From the NCBI RefSeq assembly GCF_900129505.1, contig NZ_LT670818.1:2108001-2172000 (forward strand): a stretch of 64,000 bases of DNA, given 5' to 3'. Shown one piece after another: positions 1-9,105 of this stretch (the stretch's first letter is position 1; each line of letters opens with the position of its first letter). The notes beneath the pieces are model-generated. The model was given only the letters and a program-made list of their open reading frames with translations, had not been told where the DNA came from and searched no databases. This DNA is from Bradyrhizobium erythrophlei. Lineage in GTDB: Bacteria > Pseudomonadota > Alphaproteobacteria > Rhizobiales > Xanthobacteraceae. The translations under genes and the position numbers were made by a program.

Positions 1-1285
1 AGTTCACCTGGCGCTCGCCGACCGGCATGTTGCCGCGCAGCTCACCCTCCAAGCGTTTTGCCACCTCTTCCTTCGCTTGCTCGATGGTCATGCCGTCGAG
101 GAAGCGCGAATTGATCATGCGGCCGTCGCCGTCATAGGCGGTGTCGGTGATCACAAACGTCGTGGGGTCCTGGCCCTCGGGGCACACCACAGGAATATTG
201 CCGAGCCCGTATTTGTTGACGAAATCAAGGTCGCGCTGGTCGTGCGCGGGGCAGCCGAAGATCGCGCCGGTGCCGTATTCCATCAGCACGAAGTTTGCCA
301 CGTAGACCGGCAATTTCCAGTTCGGATCGAACGGGTGGATCGCGCGGATGCCGGTATCGAAACCCTGCTTCTCGGCGGTGTCGATGATTTCCTGCGCGGT
401 GCCGATGCGCTTGGTCTCGGCGATGAACTCGGCGAGTTTTTGATCCTTTGCAGCGGCAGCCTGCGCCAGCGGATGGTCGGCCGCGATCGCCATGAACTTG
501 GCGCCAAACAAGGTGTCGGGCCGCGTGGTAAAAATCTTCAGTTCGGTTTCGCCGGCCGGCGTGGTCGAGGGATCGAGCGCGAAACGGACCAAGAGGCCCT
601 CGGATCGCCCGATCCAGTTGCGCTGCATCAGCCGCACCTTGTCGGGCCAGCGATCCAGCGTGTCGAGCGCGTCGAGCAATTCCTGCGAATACTTCGTAAT
701 CTTGAAGACCCACTGGTTCATCTCGCGCTGCTCGACGACCGCGCCGGAACGCCAGCCGCGTCCGTCGATCACCTGCTCGTTGGCGAGCACGGTCATGTCG
801 ACCGGGTCCCAGTTGATCTTGCGCTTCTCGCGCTCGGCCAGGCCTTCGCGCAGAAAATCCAGGAACATCTTCTGCTGATGCTTGTAGTAAGCGGGATCGC
901 AGGTCGCGAATTCGCGTGACCAGTCGAGCGACAGCCCGATCGAGCGCAGCTGTTTCTTCATCGCGGCGATGTTGTCGTAGGTCCACGCCTTGGGCGCCAC
1001 CTTGCGCTCGATGGCGGCGTTCTCGGCCGGCAGCCCGAACGCGTCCCAGCCCATCGGGTGCAGCACGTTGAACCCCTTGGCGCGCATGAACCGCGCCAGC
1101 ACGTCGCCCAGCGTGTAGTTGCGGACATGCCCGATATGGATGCGCCCGGAGGGGTAGGGGAACATCTCGAGCACGTAATATTTCGGCCGCGGATCGTCGT
1201 TTTTGGCGGCGAAGATCGTCTTTTCGTCCCACTGGCGCTGCCAGCGCGGCTCGGATTCACGGGCGTTGTAGCGTTCGGAGGTCAT
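1..1285 (-). CDS. leuS: Leucyl-tRNA synthetase, N-terminal half (cut by left window edge)
   Basis: LeuS charges tRNA-Leu with leucine in the cytoplasm and is a class I synthetase. About 428 codons are visible out of roughly 870 in the family, and the gene continues past base 1. The N-terminus reads [19 protein letters not shown]. The class I signature follows as [14 protein letters not shown] (HIGH motif near residue 50). The CP1 editing domain is recognisable from [12 protein letters not shown] and further on from [17 protein letters not shown]. The KMSKS loop would lie outside the window. The start is the ATG at 1285-1283. Missing only because of the window edge, not a frameshift as far as can be read. 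Confidence 0.97.
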   Translation of the reverse strand, partial: MTSERYNARESEPRWQRQWDEKTIFAAKNDDPRPKYYVLEMFPYPSGRIHIGHVRNYTLGDVLARFMRAKGFNVLHPMGWDAFGLPAENAAIERKVAPKAWTYDNIAAMKKQLRSIGLSLDWSREFATCDPAYYKHQQKMFLDFLREGLAEREKRKINWDPVDMTVLANEQVIDGRGWRSGAVVEQREMNQWVFKITKYSQELLDALDTLDRWPDKVRLMQRNWIGRSEGLLVRFALDPSTTPAGETELKIFTTRPDTLFGAKFMAIAADHPLAQAAAAKDQKLAEFIAETKRIGTAQEIIDTAEKQGFDTGIRAIHPFDPNWKLPVYVANFVLMEYGTGAIFGCPAHDQRDLDFVNKYGLGNIPVVCPEGQDPTTFVITDTAYDGDGRMINSRFLDGMTIEQAKEEVAKRLEGELRGNMPVGERQVN

Positions 1286-1509
1286 GGATTCGCTAGGCTT
1301 TTCAGGGATTCGGAGCCATCTAGGGGACGGCGGACTAGGCCATAAAAGACCGCGATGGGTCAATGGCTTGGGGGCCGGCGATACCGCCGTTTGCGGGATG
1401 TGGAAATTCGGAAAATCAACATTCGATCGTTGCGAAAAAGCGGCGATCCCCGGCCCCTCGCCAGTCGGAACATTTCGCTCGATCGGATTGAGGCAGGCTT
1501 AACCCTTCC

Positions 1510-2622
1510 GTGAGACGATGTGTCGGGCGAACCGCAACAGCAGACGCGAGATCATTTCAGATCGTGACCGGGGACGCGTTCGACGAGCTTGATTTTGAAT
1601 ACGCTACGGCTTTCGCGGAAAAAGCCGTGCGCGCGATGTCGCAATATCGCGTACCGCCGACGCCGAACAATTTTCACACCTGGTTCAAATATTCCCTCGG
1701 CGTCTCGCCCGATCTCAAGCGGGCCATCGACATTCTGATCGGCAACAAGCGAAAGTTCGACGCCGCTACCAATCGTGACTTGTTCGCCATGTATGTCCGG
1801 GCCGACACCGGCGACGACAGTGACGTCAACAATTTTTCACAGCAGCTGCATTCGGTCATGGCCTCCGCCAAGCAGTATCTGAACGTGGCCATCGCCGATA
1901 ACCGGTCGCAAATGATGGCGATCGGCGATATCGCCGAGCGAAGCGAAGCCGGGGTCGATCCGGCACCGCTGGTCGAAAATCTGCTGAACGAGCTGGCCAA
2001 GGCCGTCAACCGGGCAGCGAAGCTGGAGGCTCGCTTCGCCGAGTCGACGCGGGAACTGGACGCGATCCGCGACTCCTTGAGCAAATCGGAGGAACGCGCC
2101 AAGACCGACACGCTCACCGGCCTGCCAAACCGCCGCGCGCTCGAGGAATTTTTCCGCAAGGCCCAGATCGCGGCGATGGAAAAAGGCGAGCCGCTCAGCG
2201 TCCTTTTGATCGACATCGATCATTTCAAGAAGTTCAACGACAGTTTTGGGCACGGGGTCGGCGACCAGGTGCTTCGGTTGATGGCCAGCGTGCTGCGGGA
2301 ACGGCTGCGGGAATCCGATCTGCCCGCCCGGTACGGCGGGGAAGAACTGATCGCCGTGCTTCCGGGCGCAGACCTTGCCACCTGTGCGGCGGTCGCCGAG
2401 CGGATACGCCGCCTGATCTCGGAGTGTCGTATCACCCGCCGCTCGACCCAGGAGCTGCTTCCCAGCATCACGGTGTCGATTGGCGTCGGACAATTTCAGT
2501 TCGGCGAGTCGATGGCGGATCTAATTGAGCGATGCGATCGCGCGCTCTATCTGGCCAAGCGAAACGGCCGGAACCGGGTCGTGACCGAGGCCGAGCTTGA
2601 TCGCGAAATGGCTGCGAGCTGA
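1510..2622 (+). CDS. GGDEF-domain diguanylate cyclase (soluble)
   Basis: Predicted to make cyclic di-GMP from two GTP. The 370-residue protein has an N-terminal helical region of about 190 residues without recognisable sensor domain or membrane segment, then a GGDEF domain beginning at TLTGLPNRRA. The active-site loop reads RYGGEEL, so the signature is GGEEL. An RESD motif sits five residues before it and fits the RxxD inhibitory site for product feedback. The start used is a GTG at 1510 with a poor ribosome binding site. A second GTG at 1564 (VTGDAFDELDF) is an equally possible start. It lies divergent from leuS, and no regulated partner is adjacent. Confidence 0.85.
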   Translation: MRRCVGRTATADARSFQIVTGDAFDELDFEYATAFAEKAVRAMSQYRVPPTPNNFHTWFKYSLGVSPDLKRAIDILIGNKRKFDAATNRDLFAMYVRADTGDDSDVNNFSQQLHSVMASAKQYLNVAIADNRSQMMAIGDIAERSEAGVDPAPLVENLLNELAKAVNRAAKLEARFAESTRELDAIRDSLSKSEERAKTDTLTGLPNRRALEEFFRKAQIAAMEKGEPLSVLLIDIDHFKKFNDSFGHGVGDQVLRLMASVLRERLRESDLPARYGGEELIAVLPGADLATCAAVAERIRRLISECRITRRSTQELLPSITVSIGVGQFQFGESMADLIERCDRALYLAKRNGRNRVVTEAELDREMAAS

Positions 2623-2675
2623 GGCTCTTTCGGACGACAAGAAAAAAGAAGCGTCAAAAGTCAAAACGAGAGAGT

Positions 2676-4367
2676 CTAGCTCGCCATAGCGACCGCGCCG
2701 TCGGTGCCTCGCCCAAAACCGTGTTCGACCACGGCGTTGCGGCCGCGGTGTTTGGCGGCATAGAGGGCAGCATCGGCGGCCTCGATCAGGTCGCCCGGCT
2801 GCTGCTCGGCATTTGGCCTGGTGCAGGCGACGCCGACACTGACGGTGACTTTCTGGTAGCTCGAGGTCGCGTGCGGCATCGCCAGGGCTTCGACCGATAT
2901 ACGGACCGTTTCGCCGATCTCCACCGCCCGCTTCGCCTCGGTGTTCGGCAGCAACAGACAAAATTCCTCGCCACCATAGCGCCCGGCAAAGCCTATGGTC
3001 TCGGCGGCAATTCCGGCCAGCGCTTCGCCGAGCCTGGAGAGGCAGGCGTCGCCTTCGGGATGGCCGTAGGTATCGTTGAACAGCTTGAAGTGATCGACAT
3101 CGATCATCAGAAGCGACAATTCGCTGTTGTATTGCTGGGCCTTCATCCATTCGAAATCGAGCCGGCTCTGGAACCCGCGGCGGTTGGCGAGTCCGGACAG
3201 CATGTCGATCGAGGCGATCACGGTCAGCCGGTCGTTGGTCGCGACCAGCTCGCGCTCGCGCTCGCAAAGCTGCGCCGCCATCGCGTTGAAGGCGCGGGCC
3301 AGCGGAACGAATTCCGCCGGCAGCGATTTAGGCGCCGCGCGCACCGACCAGTCGCCCTGGCCGAAGCATTTCGCCACCGACGTGATCATCTCGATCGGCC
3401 CGATGATGAGTTTCTCGGCCGCGATCAGGGCGCCGAGCAGCACGAACAGGCTGACGAAGCCGAGCTGCAGATAGGCGGTGCGGATGTCGCGGTTGATGGC
3501 GGCCGATACCCTGGCTTCATCGATGCTGATGATCAGCCGCGATTCCGTGCCGGCGATGCGCGCATAACTGAGCGCGCGCCTCGATCCATCGGCGGCGACG
3601 AACGACAGCGTTCCCTGCGGCGCCTCCGAACCCATCGCCTCTTCGGCGATGGCCGACAGCAGCGGTATCGTATCCAGCGAATGACCGATCATGCTGGCCT
3701 CGTCCGCCGGCGCCGCCAGCACGGTCCCCGAGCCGTCGACCAGCACCGCCGAAATGCCGGGCCGGCCGCCGAGATTGCTCATGATCTTCGACATCCAGTC
3801 GAGATTGACGCCGGCGAGAATGACGGAATCCGACTCGTCGCTGATAGCCGATACCGGATAGGCCGCCATCACCACCGGCTTGTTGGTGATCCTGGCGAAC
3901 AAATAGTCGCTGAAGACGATCTCGCGGGTTTCGCGCGCCTTCTTGAAATAGGGCCGATCATGGACGTCGAGCCCGACAAAGACGTTGTTGGTCGAGCATT
4001 GCACGCGGCCGTCACCTCCCACAATCAGCAGCGTGCGGATCCATGGCAGATTGGTCGGCAGGCTGGCGCGCAGGATTTCGCAACTGCGGCCGATGCCGCC
4101 CGCCGAGGCACGAATATAGGCGGCCGATTTCAATACCGTTTCGACCGACGAGATGACTTCCTGCTGGGCGTCGGCGCTGTGTTGCGCAAGGCTCGCAAAT
4201 TCGGCGGTGGCGGCGGCGACTTGCTTGCTGCGGGCGTCCTCGAGCGATCGCACGCGTTCCAGCATCAAGGGCGCCACCAGGATCAGAGCCAGCAACGCGA
4301 GCCGCGCGCGGATTCCCAGAAGCTGTTTGAGCCTCACTCTGTTCCGGTTGAAACTGACGCGTGACAT
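2676..4367 (-). CDS. Membrane-bound sensor diguanylate cyclase (periplasmic sensor - HAMP - GGDEF)
   Basis: A 563-residue c-di-GMP synthase candidate. It has a first membrane helix near residues 20-35 (ARLALLALILVAPLML) and a periplasmic Cache-like region of about 240 residues. A second helix (LQLGFVSLFVLLGALIAAEKLI) is followed by a HAMP-like linker and a C-terminal GGDEF domain (RYGGEEF). No RxxD inhibitory motif is present five residues upstream of the signature, unlike the neighbouring cyclase at 1510. The frame is open to 4511, but the ATG at 4367 (MSRVSF), preceded by GGGGA, gives a normal N-terminus ahead of the first helix. Converges with the upstream GGDEF gene. Confidence 0.88.
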   Translation of the reverse strand: MSRVSFNRNRVRLKQLLGIRARLALLALILVAPLMLERVRSLEDARSKQVAAATAEFASLAQHSADAQQEVISSVETVLKSAAYIRASAGGIGRSCEILRASLPTNLPWIRTLLIVGGDGRVQCSTNNVFVGLDVHDRPYFKKARETREIVFSDYLFARITNKPVVMAAYPVSAISDESDSVILAGVNLDWMSKIMSNLGGRPGISAVLVDGSGTVLAAPADEASMIGHSLDTIPLLSAIAEEAMGSEAPQGTLSFVAADGSRRALSYARIAGTESRLIISIDEARVSAAINRDIRTAYLQLGFVSLFVLLGALIAAEKLIIGPIEMITSVAKCFGQGDWSVRAAPKSLPAEFVPLARAFNAMAAQLCERERELVATNDRLTVIASIDMLSGLANRRGFQSRLDFEWMKAQQYNSELSLLMIDVDHFKLFNDTYGHPEGDACLSRLGEALAGIAAETIGFAGRYGGEEFCLLLPNTEAKRAVEIGETVRISVEALAMPHATSSYQKVTVSVGVACTRPNAEQQPGDLIEAADAALYAAKHRGRNAVVEHGFGRGTDGAVAMAS

Positions 4368-4475
4368 TTTTGGTCCCCAACCCCACATTTGAGGGTAAAG
4401 GGAATGGTTCAAAAAGACTTTCCCGGATTCGCTAAAATTCGAAAGACCCCGTAGATTTACCACCGGTCGACGAGC

Positions 4476-5165
4476 ATGGCACCGCAAGACACTTCGCTGA
4501 TAACCCCGCATTCACCAAATGGACTTGCCAATGTGGAGCAGGAGATCGCGCGCGCCTGCAAGGAAGCGCGCCGCGACCGTGCGTCGGTGACGCTGATCGC
4601 GGTGTCGAAGACGTTCGCCGCCGATGCGATTATCCCTGTAATCGAGGCCGGGCAGCGCGTTTTCGGGGAGAATCGCGTGCAGGAAGCCAAGGCCAAATGG
4701 CCAGGGTTAATGTCGTCTTACCAGGGCGTCGCCCTGCATCTGATCGGCCCGTTGCAATCCAACAAGGCAAAGGAAGCCGTGGCGCTGTTCGACGCCATCC
4801 ATTCGGTCGACCGTCCCAGTATTTGCGAAGCGTTAGCCAAGGAAATCGAAACCCAGAAACGCCGGCCGCAATTATTCGTCCAGCTCAACACAGGCGAGGA
4901 GCCGCAGAAGGCCGGCGTCGCACCGGGCGAGGCCGATGCGTTTATCGCCAGCTGCCGCGATCGATATGGCCTGGCAATCTCCGGCCTGATGTGCATTCCG
5001 CCGGTCAGCGACGCACCCGCCCCGCATTTCGCGTTGACCGCAAAGATCGCCGCGCGCAACGGCCTGACTGGTCTGTCGATGGGCATGAGCGCCGATTTTG
5101 TCACCGCGATTCAGTTCGGGGCGACGCATGTGCGCGTGGGATCGGCGATCTTCGGGCACCGATAG
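4476..5165 (+). CDS. YggS/PLPBP family pyridoxal-phosphate homeostasis protein
   Basis: A 229-residue single-domain PLP-binding protein of the YggS/PROSC family. The family buffers pyridoxal phosphate and affects amino-acid and keto-acid balance, and no catalytic activity is established. The PLP lysine is in LIAVSKTF near residue 44. Other family blocks are FGENRVQEAKAKW, HLIGPLQSNKAK and the C-terminal phosphate-binding segment LSMGMSADF...VRVGSAIFG. Length matches the family. It is divergent from the membrane diguanylate cyclase with about 108 bases between the start codons. Confidence 0.93.
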   Translation: MAPQDTSLITPHSPNGLANVEQEIARACKEARRDRASVTLIAVSKTFAADAIIPVIEAGQRVFGENRVQEAKAKWPGLMSSYQGVALHLIGPLQSNKAKEAVALFDAIHSVDRPSICEALAKEIETQKRRPQLFVQLNTGEEPQKAGVAPGEADAFIASCRDRYGLAISGLMCIPPVSDAPAPHFALTAKIAARNGLTGLSMGMSADFVTAIQFGATHVRVGSAIFGHR

Positions 5166-5180
5166 CGCAAGGCCCTCGCC

Positions 5181-5298
5181 GTCGTCCTGAGGAGCGCGAA
5201 GCGCGTCTCGAAGGATGAGCCGCACATACCCCTGCCCTTCATCCTTCGAGGCTCCCTCAACGGCGCGATGCACCGTTGAACTCGCACCTCAGGATGAC
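5181..5298. repeat. Palindromic intergenic repeat (GTCCTGAGGAGC / CATCCTTCGAG type)
   Basis: Just after the YggS-like gene the sequence has GTCCTGAGGAGCGC...CTCGAAGGATGAG, followed by the inverse CATCCTTCGAG...CCTCAGGATGAC. It can therefore fold into a long hairpin. The same family reappears at 38361-38469. Such repeats are common between genes in Bradyrhizobium and Rhodopseudomonas (established knowledge). No function is assigned, though placement between convergent genes would allow a role in transcription termination. Confidence 0.75.
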
Positions 5299-5309
5299 CC
5301 GCTCGGGTT

Positions 5310-6095
5310 TTACGCGAACCTGACCGAGACCTTTCCAAGCGAACCGAAATCGGCCTCGCAGACATCGCCTGATCGAATCGGCAGCGGCGGGTGGCAGGTG
5401 CCGGTGGTCACCACCTCGCCGGCCCGGAGCGTCGATCCGAGCTGCCGCAATTCGTTGGCGAGCCACGTCAGTGCGAGCCTGGGATCGCCGAGCACGTTCT
5501 TGCCGTGACCGATGAATTGCTGACCCCGCATCGTGATCACCGGCCTTTCGTCGACGAGGTCGAGTGCGCGCCAGTTCGCAACGGTCGGCGCGCCCAGCAC
5601 GAACAAATGCGCGCAGGCATTGTCCGCGATGATCTGCTCGGTGCCGGCGCTGACGAAATCGGCGAACCGCGAATCCGGAATCTCGATCGCCGGATGCAGC
5701 GTGCCGACCGCGTCGAGCACCTCGCGCACGGCGTAGGGCTGCGACTGCGGCGGCAAGTCGGCAGCCATGCGAAAGGCAAATTCCGGCTCGGCGACGCGCA
5801 TTTCATTTCCCGCCATCGAAGCGTTGCCGCCATCGGCAATCACGGTTTCGGACAGGATGCGTCCGGCCATCGGGCCGTCGACATTGATGTGCTTTTGCCC
5901 GGCCTCGCTGGTGGCTGCGATTTTCCAGCCGAACAGTTTCGCGTTCGAATAAATCTCGATCTTCTCCTGGATGGCATAGGCCTCGGCTCGGCTGCGCGGA
6001 CGCAGCCGTGGTTCGAGGCCTGCGAACTTGGTGCCGGCGCGCCAATGATCGTGCAATGTCCGTGACGCTGCCGCTATCTGGTCTTCGTCGAGCAT
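5310..6095 (-). CDS. 2-keto-4-pentenoate hydratase-like protein
   Basis: A 261-residue member of the fumarylacetoacetate hydrolase / 2-keto-4-pentenoate hydratase group, which adds water to 2-hydroxydienoates in meta-cleavage catabolism using a divalent metal. The metal-binding acidic residues fit EPEFAF near residue 102 and the later PAIEIPDSRF block. The C-terminal GEVVTTGTCHPPLPIRSGD segment is typical of the fold. No other meta-cleavage genes are adjacent, so the physiological substrate is unknown. The ATG at 6095 starts the reading frame, and length agrees with the family. Confidence 0.82.
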   Translation of the reverse strand: MLDEDQIAAASRTLHDHWRAGTKFAGLEPRLRPRSRAEAYAIQEKIEIYSNAKLFGWKIAATSEAGQKHINVDGPMAGRILSETVIADGGNASMAGNEMRVAEPEFAFRMAADLPPQSQPYAVREVLDAVGTLHPAIEIPDSRFADFVSAGTEQIIADNACAHLFVLGAPTVANWRALDLVDERPVITMRGQQFIGHGKNVLGDPRLALTWLANELRQLGSTLRAGEVVTTGTCHPPLPIRSGDVCEADFGSLGKVSVRFA

Positions 6096-6162
6096 GGTTC
6101 TTGATACCCCTGAACGTAGCCCGGATTACGCTTCGCGTGCGCGGGGATGCAATACGGCAATC

Positions 6163-6747
6163 TCAGCCGATTACAATTTTCGTATTGGGTCCCAGCCGCG
6201 CCAACAGCCGCAGCATGGCCGATTTTGTCATCGAAACGCAGCCCGCGGTAGGCCCGAAATTTCCGCGTGCCAGATGCAGGAATACCGCGCTGCCGCGGCC
6301 TGCGATGCGCGGCGAGCGGTTGTGATCGATCTCGATGATAAAATCATAGAGGTGGTCGTCACGCCGGAGGCGGTCGCCGTCTTGGGCCCGATCCAGCCGG
6401 ATGGGCTGGTTGTAATGGCGGCTTGCGGGGTCTTCGCACCAGGCGTCGTCAGCCGCGATCGTGCGAATCGGCAAGAAAGTCCGCGGCCGGGGGTGGCGGT
6501 CGGCGCGCCACCACAATTGCCGTGGCCTGAAGGTGCCTCGCGGGGTGCCGCCGTCGCCTTCGCGCTTGTTTGCCTTGATTCCACCGCGCCCCAAGGCAAC
6601 CGGCACGCTCAAATCCCTCGCTCTGAGCCAGCCCCGGCGCGGGTCGCCGGCCGCGGAGCGAATCCAGATCGCGGAAAGCGGCAAGTCGCCCCGGGTTGAT
6701 CGATAAGCGTTTGAAATGACTATATTTCCTCTAAGATTATCCACCAT
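6163..6747 (-). CDS. L,D-transpeptidase (YkuD) family protein
   Basis: A 194-residue protein with the YkuD catalytic block near its C-terminus: FLHLARGNFGPTAGCVSM, giving the active-site His, the TxGC core and the catalytic Cys. Family members cross-link peptidoglycan or attach proteins to it using L,D peptide bonds. The region RSPRIAGRGSAVF precedes the motif as expected. No clear signal peptide is seen at the ATG used (6747), and no good ribosome binding site, so the N-terminus is uncertain. Some DUF/YkuD relatives of this compact form lack recognisable export signals. Confidence 0.8.
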   Translation of the reverse strand: MVDNLRGNIVISNAYRSTRGDLPLSAIWIRSAAGDPRRGWLRARDLSVPVALGRGGIKANKREGDGGTPRGTFRPRQLWWRADRHPRPRTFLPIRTIAADDAWCEDPASRHYNQPIRLDRAQDGDRLRRDDHLYDFIIEIDHNRSPRIAGRGSAVFLHLARGNFGPTAGCVSMTKSAMLRLLARLGPNTKIVIG

Positions 6748-6968
6748 CCGGATTGTCTGTTCGCCCGCAATGCCCTATTTCATCCCCATTACAGGACATT
6801 CATCCAAATGGCACCGAGTTCTGGGCTAGACTGTGCTTCGGCTTGTGAATCTGTAACAGCCTCCTACCTCAATACGAATAAGACCTGACGAACCCTGAAT
6901 CTACCAACCAAGACCAAGGCTCAAGGCGCGCTTTCTGCTTGCCCCGCAGCCCCCAGAGGATTGTACGC

Positions 6969-7655
6969 ATGGCCAATGCCCGCAAGATCCTGATCGTGGA
7001 TGACGATACCGATCTGCGTGATACGCTGGTGGAGCAATTATCGCTGCACGACGAGTTCGAAGCCTCCGCAGTGGATACCGGCGCCAAGGGCGCCAGCGCG
7101 GCCAAGGCCAATGCGCCGGATCTCGTGTTGATGGACGTCGGGCTGCCGGATACCGACGGGCGCGAGGTCGTGCGCTCCCTGCGCAAGGGCGGCTTCAAGG
7201 CGCCTATCATCATGCTCACCGGGCACGATACCGATTCGGACACCATTCTCGGCCTCGAATCAGGGGCCAACGACTACGTGGCGAAGCCGTTTCGGTTTGC
7301 GGTGCTGCTGGCACGGATCCGGGCGCAGCTCCGCCAGCATGAGGCCAGCGAGGACGCGGTATTTTCCGTCGGTCCCTACAGTTTCCGGCCCGGCTCCAAG
7401 ATGTTGACCGGCGCCAACGCCCGGAAGGTGCGGCTGACGGAAAAGGAGACCGCGATCCTGCGTTTCCTGTACCGAGCCGGCCAGTTGCCGGTGTCGCGCG
7501 AGACGCTGTTGCAGGAGGTCTGGGGCTATAATTCCGGTGTCACCACCCACACGCTGGAAACCCATATCTACCGGCTGCGCCAGAAGATCGAAAAAGATGC
7601 AGCCAATCCCGAGATCCTGGTGACGGAGGCCGGTGGCTACAAGCTGGTGCCGTGA
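6969..7655 (+). CDS. OmpR/PhoB-type DNA-binding response regulator (orphan)
   Basis: A 228-residue two-component response regulator. The receiver domain has the acidic pair DDD at 11-13, the phospho-acceptor Asp56 in LMDVGLPD, and a Lys in VAKPF. The winged-helix output domain is recognisable from LTEKETAILRFL and the recognition helix THTLETHIYRLRQKIE, ending in GGYKLVP. The ATG at 6969 is preceded by AGAGGATT and gives a standard N-terminus; an in-frame start at 6939 is less likely. No histidine kinase is encoded nearby, so the partner must be elsewhere. A cyclic-nucleotide-binding protein follows 79 bases downstream. Confidence 0.92.
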   Translation: MANARKILIVDDDTDLRDTLVEQLSLHDEFEASAVDTGAKGASAAKANAPDLVLMDVGLPDTDGREVVRSLRKGGFKAPIIMLTGHDTDSDTILGLESGANDYVAKPFRFAVLLARIRAQLRQHEASEDAVFSVGPYSFRPGSKMLTGANARKVRLTEKETAILRFLYRAGQLPVSRETLLQEVWGYNSGVTTHTLETHIYRLRQKIEKDAANPEILVTEAGGYKLVP

Positions 7656-7734
7656 TACGATTCGGACCGTGATGCGAATCGGGCGGTGATTCGTATCCAT
7701 CGGCTTAATTGCGCGCCCCGATCACCGGTCCTCT

Positions 7735-8178
7735 ATGTCGATCGAAGATGATGTTGCCCTGCTCGAGCGAGTCCCAACCCTGCGCCTGTTGGGAGCGGGT
7801 TCCTTGCGCATGCTCGCGATCGGCTCCGAGCAGCGCGGTTTCGCTCGCGGCGATGTGCTGTTCAACGTAGGCGATGAGGCCGACGCGGGCTTCGTCGTTC
7901 AGCGCGGCGCGTTCCGGATCGAGGACGGCGCCGGCGCCGAAATGATCGCAGGTCCGGGCGCTCTGATCGGCGAGCTCGCGCTGATCACTGCGATGGCGCG
8001 CCCCGCCTCCGCGACGGCGATCGAACATTCCGCGGTGATCAGGATCGCGCGAAGCCTGTTTCAGCGCGTGCTGGAGAGCGATCCGGCCGCGGCACGCCGG
8101 CTGCGCGACGAATTCGCTTCCCGTACCAGCCAGATCGCCAGCGATATTCTGATGGCGGGCGCGAAGCTGAGTATCTAG
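7735..8178 (+). CDS. Cyclic nucleotide-binding domain protein
   Basis: A 147-residue protein that consists essentially of one cNMP-binding (CRP N-terminal type) beta-roll. The hallmark pattern is present as FARGDVLFNVGDEAD...FVVQRGAFRI and then GPGALIGELALIT...RPASATAIE, which contains the phosphate-binding cassette GELAL...RPASA. It has no DNA-binding domain. A helical C-terminus ends in SDILMAGAKLSI. It follows the response regulator gene on the same strand, so it may belong to the same signalling unit (inference). Confidence 0.85.
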   Translation: MSIEDDVALLERVPTLRLLGAGSLRMLAIGSEQRGFARGDVLFNVGDEADAGFVVQRGAFRIEDGAGAEMIAGPGALIGELALITAMARPASATAIEHSAVIRIARSLFQRVLESDPAAARRLRDEFASRTSQIASDILMAGAKLSI

Positions 8179-8220
8179 CGCCACCGGCTCTACAGGGCGT
8201 GGGAATAGAGTTCGAAGGAC

Positions 8221-9036
8221 TCACACCTCCAGCGTCACCGTTACCGGCACATGGTCGGACGGCCGCTCCCAGCCACGCGCATCGCGCGTGATCCGGAAAT
8301 CGCTGACGCCATCCTTCAATGCGCGCGAGACCCAGATGTGATCGAGCCTTCGGCCGCGATCGCCCACCGTCCAGTCCGCGGCGCGGTAGCTCCACCAGGT
8401 GTAGACCTTTTCCGACAGCGGAATGCGCTCGCGCGCGACGTCGAACCATTCGCCATGCGCCTGCGCTGCCAACAGCTTCTCGCATTCGATCGGGGTATGC
8501 GACACCACCTTCAGTAGCTGCTTGTGCGACCACACGTCGTTGTCGTGCGGCGCGACATTGAGATCGCCGACCAGGATATGGCGGTCGTCGCCGCGCGGAT
8601 GCAACGGCTCGCAGGCCTTCATCTCGTCGAGAAACTGCAGCTTGTGCTCGAATTTCGGGTTGAGCGCGGGATCGGGAATATCGCCGCCGGCCGGAACGTA
8701 GAAATTATGCACGACCAGGGGTTTCGACAGTTGCGCCTTTTCGCCGAAGGCGACCGTGATGTGCCGCGAATCGATCTTGTCGCAGAAGGTGCGGATATCC
8801 GTGGTCTCGAACGGCAGCTTCGAAACCACGGCGACACCGTGATAGCCCTTCTGCCCGTTCAGCGCGACGTGCTCATAGCCCAAGCGCTTGAAGCGCTTCA
8901 GCGGGAAAGCGTCATCGATGCATTTGGTTTCCTGCAGGCACAGCACGTCCGGCCGCACCGCCTTGAGGAATTTGGCGACGAGGTCGATGCGCAACCGCAC
9001 CGAATTGATATTCCAGGTTGTCAGAGAGAAGCGCAT
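8221..9036 (-). CDS. xthA: Exodeoxyribonuclease III (AP endonuclease)
   Basis: ExoIII removes abasic-site DNA and 3'-blocking groups in base excision repair. The protein starts MRFSLTTWNINSVR and carries LQETKCID (metal-binding Glu), the GDLNVAPHDNDVW block, and the catalytic SDHVPVTVTLEV at the C-terminus. At 271 residues it has the family length. The frame is open further upstream to 9096, but the ATG at 9036 is the conserved start of the family. It lies downstream of the LolA-like gene on the same strand with a 69-base gap. Confidence 0.96.
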   Translation of the reverse strand: MRFSLTTWNINSVRLRIDLVAKFLKAVRPDVLCLQETKCIDDAFPLKRFKRLGYEHVALNGQKGYHGVAVVSKLPFETTDIRTFCDKIDSRHITVAFGEKAQLSKPLVVHNFYVPAGGDIPDPALNPKFEHKLQFLDEMKACEPLHPRGDDRHILVGDLNVAPHDNDVWSHKQLLKVVSHTPIECEKLLAAQAHGEWFDVARERIPLSEKVYTWWSYRAADWTVGDRGRRLDHIWVSRALKDGVSDFRITRDARGWERPSDHVPVTVTLEV

Positions 9037-9105
9037 GGCGTCCGGCTGGGCAGGAAAACGTGCGATTGAAGACGCACGTCTCTGCCCGGCAATCAAGAAT
9101 GATTT

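Noticed and set aside
225-1232. 335-residue minus-strand frame in the leuS region
   Set aside because: Wrong frame. The true leuS frame runs off the left edge and carries HIGH and CP1 editing motifs.
2721-4364. 547-residue plus-strand frame opposite the membrane GGDEF gene
   Set aside because: Antisense shadow in high-GC DNA, with Arg/Gly/Asp-rich composition and no domain.
5181-5298. Long hairpin after the YggS-like gene as a Rho-independent terminator
   Set aside because: No T-run follows, and the sequence matches a repeat family found elsewhere in the window.
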